A stretch of DNA of 29,849 bases, from assembly GCA_031283025.1 (NCBI GenBank), contig JAITCP010000082.1:1-29849 (forward strand), in the 5' to 3' direction. The number at the start of each line of letters is the position of its first letter. Positions within the stretch are counted from its first letter, which is position 1. The translations under genes and the position numbers were made by a program. Shown here one piece after another: positions 25,442 through 29,849 of the stretch. The notes under the pieces are model-generated. The model searched no databases and had not been told where the DNA came from. It saw only the letters and a program-made list of their open reading frames with translations. The stretch comes from Spirochaetaceae bacterium. Its GTDB lineage: Bacteria; Spirochaetota; Spirochaetia; Treponematales; Breznakiellaceae.

Positions 25442-26786
25442 ATTCTACTTCCTTCTCTATATCTGCGTACCATGACGTGCCAAATACGCCGTAATGAAAA
25501 ACCGGGTGATTGATGATACACCGCTGCCGTTCTATATTGGTTTTAATTCCGTCAACAACCAGTTCCCTTAGCGCTCTGTCCATTCGGGCCAGGGCGTGAT
25601 TTCTGTCCGTATCGTAAACAATAAGTTTTGCGACCATTGAATCGTAGTGGGGCGGAACCGAACAGCCGTCATACAGGAATGAATCAAAACGTACTCCCGG
25701 CCCTCCGGGCACTTGCATTCTTGTAATTTTTCCCGAAGTAAGCGCGTTGATCCTGCATTCGATTGACCAGCCGTTCACTTTAATTTGTTTTGTGTCGATT
25801 TCCATGCGGCTTTCACTGCAGGCAAGTATCTGCTGGCGGATTATGTCTACGCCGGATACAAACTCGCTTACCGGGTGTTCCACCTGAACCCGCGCGTTTA
25901 CTTCCATAAAATAAAACTGTTCATTTTCCACAAGAAATTCAATGGTTCCGGCCCCACGGTACTTTAAATTCTTAAACAGGGGAATTGCTCCCGCCGCCAT
26001 AGCCGCCCGCATTTTTTCCGTTACTCCCGGAGAAGGGCTTTCTTCGATTAATTTCTGGTGATTCTTTTGTACCGTGCAATCGCGCTCGCCCAGTATCGCT
26101 ACGTTTCCGTTTCCATCGCAAATTACCTGCAATTCAACATGGCGCGGATTTTCAAGATACCTTTCTATAAAAACAGTCCCGTCGGCAAAATTCGATTCCG
26201 CTTCGCGGCTGGCAAGAACCAGGTTTTCTTTCAGGTCTTCCGCCTTTCGAACAACACGCATACCTTTGCCGCCGCCGCCAGCCGCCGCTTTAATGATTAC
26301 CGGAAAGCCAAGACTTTTTGCCGCTTCCGCCGCCGTTTCGTCTTTGGGATCAACAGCCCCTGTTCCCGGCGTAACCGGAAGCCCGTACTTTTGCGCCGTT
26401 TCCCTGGCCCGGACTTTATCGCCTAAAAGCTCAATTACTTTCGGATCGGGGCCAATAAAAATAAGCCCCGCTTCTTCCACAAGCCGGGCAAAAGACGCAT
26501 TTTCAGAAAGAAACCCAACGCCGGGATGTATTGCCTCGCAGTTGTTGTGGAGCGCCGCCATGATAAGGTTTTCCTTAATCAGGTAACTTTTTGCGGAAGG
26601 GGGCGGGCCTATGCAGACCGCCTTGTCCGCCAGCCGTACATGAAGGCTGTCCTCGTCCGCAGTTGAATAAACCGCCACGGTTTCTATGCCCATTTCCCGG
26701 CAGCATCGAATAATCCTGACGGCGATTTCCCCCCGGTTGGCAATAAGGAGCCGGTGTATCTTTGTCTGCGGTTCATTTGCCACCAA
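25431..26786 (-). CDS. accC: biotin carboxylase subunit of acetyl-CoA carboxylase
   Basis: A 451-residue biotin carboxylase, the normal length. It uses ATP and bicarbonate to carboxylate the biotin on AccB. Visible features are the N-terminal LLIANRGEIAVRIIR (13-27), HPGVGFLSEN (88-97), ATP-grasp Lys166 with the glycine-rich loop GGGGKGM (170-176), 'ERDCTVQKNHQKLIEESPSP' and 'EVNARVQVEHPVSE' carrying the catalytic Arg. The C-terminal part (DRNHALARMDRALREL) is also typical. AccC proteins resemble the biotin carboxylase parts of propionyl-CoA and pyruvate carboxylases. The neighbouring accB, accD and accA make acetyl-CoA carboxylase the best call. It begins 8 bases after the accB stop. Confidence 0.96.
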   Translation of the reverse strand: MVANEPQTKIHRLLIANRGEIAVRIIRCCREMGIETVAVYSTADEDSLHVRLADKAVCIGPPPSAKSYLIKENLIMAALHNNCEAIHPGVGFLSENASFARLVEEAGLIFIGPDPKVIELLGDKVRARETAQKYGLPVTPGTGAVDPKDETAAEAAKSLGFPVIIKAAAGGGGKGMRVVRKAEDLKENLVLASREAESNFADGTVFIERYLENPRHVELQVICDGNGNVAILGERDCTVQKNHQKLIEESPSPGVTEKMRAAMAAGAIPLFKNLKYRGAGTIEFLVENEQFYFMEVNARVQVEHPVSEFVSGVDIIRQQILACSESRMEIDTKQIKVNGWSIECRINALTSGKITRMQVPGGPGVRFDSFLYDGCSVPPHYDSMVAKLIVYDTDRNHALARMDRALRELVVDGIKTNIERQRCIINHPVFHYGVFGTSWYADIEKEVEYGR

Positions 26787-26794
26787 CGGGCTCC

Positions 26795-27244
26795 CTAAAG
26801 TTTATTGACGGTAAAGAGTATCTGGCCGTATTCTACCATTTCACCGCTGCTCACATGGGTTTCTTTTATTTCACAGTCAAATTCCGCTTCCAGATGGTTC
26901 ATCATTTTCATGGCCTCCAGAATGCAGAGCGTCTGCCCCGCTTTGATTTTGGAACCGGTTGATACAAAGGGCGGAGCGTCGGGGCTTGGGGAAGCGTAAA
27001 ACGTCGCAACGATGGGGCTTGTGATTTTTTCTCCGTCCGCGGAATGAACCGGATTGGCGGAAATCCCCAGATGGACGGGGGCTTCTTCCGGCCCTCCCCT
27101 GCCTAGAGAAACAGCCGCTCCTCCGGAAAGATGCGCCGTTTCTTTCCGCAGTACCATGCGGATGGTTCCGTCATCAAGTTTTAATTCAAAAATAGAAGAA
27201 CCGTTGAATTTCTCCATTACCGTCAGAATAAATTGTTCATCCAT
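26795..27244 (-). CDS. accB: biotin carboxyl carrier protein of acetyl-CoA carboxylase
   Basis: A 149-residue BCCP. The N-terminal part (VMEKFNGSSIFELKLDDG) matches the family's oligomerisation region. A Pro/Ser/Gly linker follows, then the biotinyl domain from about residue 75 (ITSPIVATFYASPSPDAPPFV, the 'thumb' region). The biotin is attached to Lys113 in EAMKMMNHLEA, and the domain closes with GEMVEYGQILFTV. It swings between AccC and AccA/AccD. The start ATG has only a weak GGGG about 9 bases before it, so translation may be modest or helped by the upstream gene. The gap to the acyl-CoA dehydrogenase gene is 42 bases with no clear promoter or terminator. Confidence 0.95.
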   Translation of the reverse strand: MDEQFILTVMEKFNGSSIFELKLDDGTIRMVLRKETAHLSGGAAVSLGRGGPEEAPVHLGISANPVHSADGEKITSPIVATFYASPSPDAPPFVSTGSKIKAGQTLCILEAMKMMNHLEAEFDCEIKETHVSSGEMVEYGQILFTVNKL

Positions 27245-27286
27245 CGTTCATACCCCGTTTGCAATTTGATTGTTTACAAAAACCGC

Positions 27287-29014
27287 TTACAGTTCACCAG
27301 TTTTTCCGATCACCGCTTCATAGTTTTTGAGTAGCGTCCCTTCCTCACCCATGATAAAGTCCCGGTTTGCTTTGATCCGTGACGGCATTTTTGTGATAAA
27401 AACCGCCGCAACTTTTTGCTTGCGCTCACTGTGGTTGCCGTCCCGGAGGAGCAGGTAACTGATCACCAGGTCTGTTACCATTTCCACAAGCCTGCGGGAA
27501 TGGTAAGTAAGGAACTGCTCATGCCCTTCATAGGCTTTGGCATAATCCAAGGCTTCATTAAAAATTGTACGCGCTTCCCGGATTTTTTCAAGCAGTTCCG
27601 GGCTGTGGTTGTACTGCGCCTTGTCGTACTCGTCCAGGATCATCTGCGCTATGCCGGAGGTTACCGGGCCGATGGCGGCGACAACCTGAAGCTGGGTGGT
27701 TCCCTCGTAGATGTTGGTAATCCGGGCATCCCGGTAATGGCGCTCCGCGTTGAATTCCCTCATAAAGCCCGTGCCGCCGTGAATTTGAATCGCGTCATAT
27801 GCAACCTTGTTGACCATTTCCGTGGTGTAGGCTTTTGCCATGGGGGTAAAGAAACCGGCAAGTTTTGCGTATTTCTTTTTTTCTTCTATTATGCCGCCCT
27901 TTTCTTCCGGGTGTTTGTCGGAATATTCCTCCAGCCCTTCTTTAAGGTCAACAAAGCGGGCGGTTTCATAGAGGAGGCTCCGGCCAGCTTCCACGGCAAC
28001 CTTCATCTCGGTAAGCATTTCAAACACCGGCGGCAGGTCCCGTACCGGCGCGCCGAACTGTATGCGCTTGGCCGCGTAAAGGTCAGCCTCACGGTAGGCC
28101 GCTTCTGCGATTCCGACCCCCTGTGCGGCCACGCCAAGCCGGGCGCTGTTCATCAGCCACATGGTGTACTTGGTAAGGCCCCTTTGCCGCTCGCCCAGCA
28201 GTTCCGAAGGCGCGTGGTTAAACTGCAGCTCGCAGGTGGGGGAACCGTGTATGCCCAGCTTGTGTTCCAGCCGCCGGATGATCATTTTTTCATCCCGCTT
28301 GTAAATAAAGAACGAAAGCCCCCGCGCTCCCTTGCCTTTTTCCTCGCTGCGGGCAAGAACAAGGCCGATAGTCCCGCAACCGTTGGTGATAAAGCGCTTG
28401 ACGCCGTTTAGATACCACTTGCCGTCCGGCCCCTGCACAGCCTTGAGGTTTACCGATTGAAGATCGCTTCCCGCGTCCGGTTCGGTAAGGATCATGGAAG
28501 AATCCCACTCGCCGGTACAAAGTTTGGGAAGATACGCCTGCTTCTGTTCTTCCGAGGCGAATTTGTTGATCGTCTCCGCTATGTCCTGCTGCAGGCCGAA
28601 GTTAAGGAACGATCCGTCCGCGCGGGCAAGTATCTCCGCGGCAATGCTGAGGATCGTGGCGGGCATATTGAGGCCGCCGTACTGCCGGGGCACGCCGAAA
28701 CCCATCATGTCGGCCTGCGCTAACATATCCAGCGCCTTCCGCGTTGCCGGATTAAGCGTTACATGGTTGTTTGCCAGGGTTGGGCCGGCTTCGTCAACCG
28801 CCGGAGCGGCGGGCGCCATGAATCCGCCGGCAATCTCCCCAATAATGGAAAGCACCATGCGGTAAGAATCCCGCGCGTCTTCCTCATCTTTTGGCGCGTG
28901 GGCGTATTTCTTTGCCTGCTCAAAATTTTCTTCTTTTAAGCGGATGATCCTGCCCAGGTCAAGATGTTCCAACTGGAATAAAATATCTTCGTTATCAGTT
29001 AAAAAGTTTTCCAT
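27287..29014 (-). CDS. long-type acyl-CoA dehydrogenase
   Basis: A 575-residue flavoprotein of the acyl-CoA dehydrogenase superfamily, which forms or reduces the alpha-beta double bond of acyl-CoA thioesters and exchanges electrons with ETF. It is longer than the common 380-400-residue type, with an N-terminal helical extension (1-60) and a C-terminal helical domain (about 460-575). Motifs include MILTEPDAGSDLQ (174-186), 'LNGVKRFITNG' (202-212), 'QIHGGTGFMREF' (410-421) and the catalytic base Glu437 in NIYEGTTQLQ. GGGGAG stands about 8 bases before the start. Linkage to etfA supports ETF as the partner. Chain length and direction cannot be read from the sequence. In an anaerobe, reduction of an enoyl-CoA is as likely as oxidation. 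Confidence 0.93.
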   Translation of the reverse strand: MENFLTDNEDILFQLEHLDLGRIIRLKEENFEQAKKYAHAPKDEEDARDSYRMVLSIIGEIAGGFMAPAAPAVDEAGPTLANNHVTLNPATRKALDMLAQADMMGFGVPRQYGGLNMPATILSIAAEILARADGSFLNFGLQQDIAETINKFASEEQKQAYLPKLCTGEWDSSMILTEPDAGSDLQSVNLKAVQGPDGKWYLNGVKRFITNGCGTIGLVLARSEEKGKGARGLSFFIYKRDEKMIIRRLEHKLGIHGSPTCELQFNHAPSELLGERQRGLTKYTMWLMNSARLGVAAQGVGIAEAAYREADLYAAKRIQFGAPVRDLPPVFEMLTEMKVAVEAGRSLLYETARFVDLKEGLEEYSDKHPEEKGGIIEEKKKYAKLAGFFTPMAKAYTTEMVNKVAYDAIQIHGGTGFMREFNAERHYRDARITNIYEGTTQLQVVAAIGPVTSGIAQMILDEYDKAQYNHSPELLEKIREARTIFNEALDYAKAYEGHEQFLTYHSRRLVEMVTDLVISYLLLRDGNHSERKQKVAAVFITKMPSRIKANRDFIMGEEGTLLKNYEAVIGKTGEL

Positions 29015-29045
29015 AGTTATCTCCCCTGCCTATAACCTCTGCTCA

Positions 29046-29065
29046 GTGCGGCTGAATAACCGCAC
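29046..29065 (-). other. small hairpin in the etfA to acyl-CoA dehydrogenase gap
   Basis: A perfect 6-base stem (GTGCGG at 29046-29051 with CCGCAC at 29060-29065) with an 8-base loop lies in the leader of the acyl-CoA dehydrogenase gene, 32 bases before its start. It has no T-run and is followed by a ribosome site, so it is not a terminator in form. It may protect or separate segments of the operon mRNA. Confidence 0.4.
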
Positions 29066-29077
29066 ATAATAATCGAA

Positions 29078-29096
29078 CATGAAACGAAGTTTCATG
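29078..29096 (-). terminator. hairpin directly after the etfA stop (weak terminator or mRNA-stability element)
   Basis: A perfect 8-base stem (CATGAAAC at 29078-29085 with GTTTCATG at 29089-29096) and a 3-base loop stand 1 base after the etfA stop codon, read on the minus strand. The bases after it (TTCGATTATTATG) are AT-rich but hold no run of T. It therefore looks more like a 3'-end stabiliser or partial terminator that would set etfA above the downstream genes. Confidence 0.45.
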
Positions 29097-29097
29097 A

Positions 29098-29849
29098 TTA
29101 TACCCTGGCCTTGTACGCTTTGATCATCCGGGGAATAACTTCGTTCAAGTCTCCCACGATGCCGTAATGGGCAATGCTGAAAATCGGCGCTTCAGGATCG
29201 CTGTTAATCGCGATGATCCGGGCGGAAGCGTCCATGCCGGCGCGGTGCTGAATCGCCCCGGATATGCCGCAGGCTATGTACAGCTTGGGTCTGACCGTGG
29301 TTCCCGTTTGCCCCACCTGATGTTCCTTGCCGATAAAGCCCTGATCCACCGCCGCGCGGGAAGCCCCAACTTCGGCGCCCAGGGTTTGGGCCAGTTCCCT
29401 TATAAGGGCAAAATTGTCCCTGCTTCCCACTCCCATGCCGCCGGACACGATGATCTGCGCCCCTTTAAGGTTGACGGTCTTTTCTTCCAGAACACGGCCC
29501 AGAATCTCGCTGGGGAAATCGTCCGGCACCAGTGTGGCGGTAATACGCGCCGTTTCCGCCTTTCGGGAAAGGTCGGGCTGCGCCATCCGCATTACCCCCT
29601 CGCGAACCGTCGCCATTTGGGGCTTTTTCTCCGGGCTGACAATCGTGGCAATGATGTTGCCCCCAAAAGCGGGCCTTATCTGGTACAGTATGTCCTTGTA
29701 TTCCGTTTCTTTTTGGACATGATCGCCGATCTGTAAATCGGTACAATCCGCCGTCAGCCCTACTTTAAGGTTTGATGCCACGCGGGGGGCAAGGTCGCGT
29801 CCCTCGGTGGTTGCCCCGTACAGGACGATTTGAGGCTTTTTTTCTGAAA
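29098..29849 (-). CDS. etfA: electron transfer flavoprotein, alpha subunit (N-terminus beyond right edge)
   Basis: The frame runs from the right edge to a TAA at 29098-29100 and gives about 250 residues, so only the first part of EtfA is missing. The visible edge sequence (KPQIVLYGATTEGRDLAPRVA) is the middle of the N-terminal domain, so a GTG inside it at 29781 is not the real start. The FAD domain carries 'GASRAAVDQGFIGKEHQVGQTG', followed by the EtfA signature LYIACGISGAIQHRAGM and 'AINSDPEAPIFSIAHYGIVGDL'. EtfA with EtfB carries electrons to or from acyl-CoA dehydrogenases. Since etfB usually precedes etfA, it probably lies just outside. The downstream acyl-CoA dehydrogenase gene is 83 bases away on the same strand. 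Confidence 0.95.
   Translation of the reverse strand, partial: SEKKPQIVLYGATTEGRDLAPRVASNLKVGLTADCTDLQIGDHVQKETEYKDILYQIRPAFGGNIIATIVSPEKKPQMATVREGVMRMAQPDLSRKAETARITATLVPDDFPSEILGRVLEEKTVNLKGAQIIVSGGMGVGSRDNFALIRELAQTLGAEVGASRAAVDQGFIGKEHQVGQTGTTVRPKLYIACGISGAIQHRAGMDASARIIAINSDPEAPIFSIAHYGIVGDLNEVIPRMIKAYKARV

Noticed and set aside
26058..26586. Long open frames on the + strand opposite accC (up to 170 codons), and similar ones opposite the acyl-CoA dehydrogenase (27416-28411) and etfA (29167-29736)
   Set aside because: The minus strand holds clear, motif-complete enzymes here. GC-rich coding DNA often leaves open antisense frames, and these have no ribosome site or recognisable domains.
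29098..29781. GTG at 29781 as the etfA start
   Set aside because: The frame continues to the right edge with conserved EtfA-like sequence (VLYGATTEGRDLAPRVA), so the gene is cut by the window.

Overview
The window looks like spirochaete DNA, most likely a Treponema of the GC-richer, gut-associated kind. This is inference from gene content and style, not from any marker gene. The signs are many lipoproteins with loose lipoboxes ending in Ser-Cys, a giant secreted helical protein, tightly overlapped operons, and about 50-58% GC in most genes. There are no rRNA or tRNA genes, no CRISPR array and no intact transposase.

Layout. (1) 1-13297, + strand: one compact operon that starts before the window. 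It holds the tail of an unknown gene, a TPR lipoprotein, a small lipoprotein, a TolC-type outer-membrane channel, a lipoprotein-type periplasmic adaptor, two lipoproteins built from bacterial Ig-like repeats, and two tandem RND transporters. Many genes are joined by ATGA overlaps. The set should build a tripartite envelope exporter, with the Ig-like and TPR lipoproteins as unexplained accessory parts. (2) 13375-22242, + strand: one 2955-residue secreted protein. It has a very long helical part, then a Gly/Ala-rich stretch, an HESYRDG motif and a C-terminal LytM/M23-like domain in which one zinc-ligand His is Asp. (3) 22344-23561, + strand: a very AT-rich SH3b lipoprotein gene, followed by a 23-codon ORF fragment and a 118-bp inverted-repeat element. 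(4) 23736-29849, - strand: an operon read right to left as etfA (cut by the window edge), a long-type acyl-CoA dehydrogenase, accB, accC, accD and accA. It encodes a complete acetyl-CoA carboxylase linked to flavin-based acyl-CoA oxidation or reduction.

How the parts may work together. The left half looks like an export machine. The giant protein follows it after only 77 bases and could be a substrate or surface partner, though it has its own Sec signal. Its C-terminal architecture (hydrophobic pre-domain, then enzyme-like tip), the falling GC toward the 3' end and the AT-rich lipoprotein gene right after it resemble a polymorphic toxin with a periplasmic immunity partner. That reading is a hypothesis. 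The right half is ordinary metabolism in an unusual arrangement, with malonyl-CoA synthesis cotranscribed with an acyl-CoA dehydrogenase and its electron-transfer flavoprotein. The two halves converge on the inverted repeat at 23617-23734.
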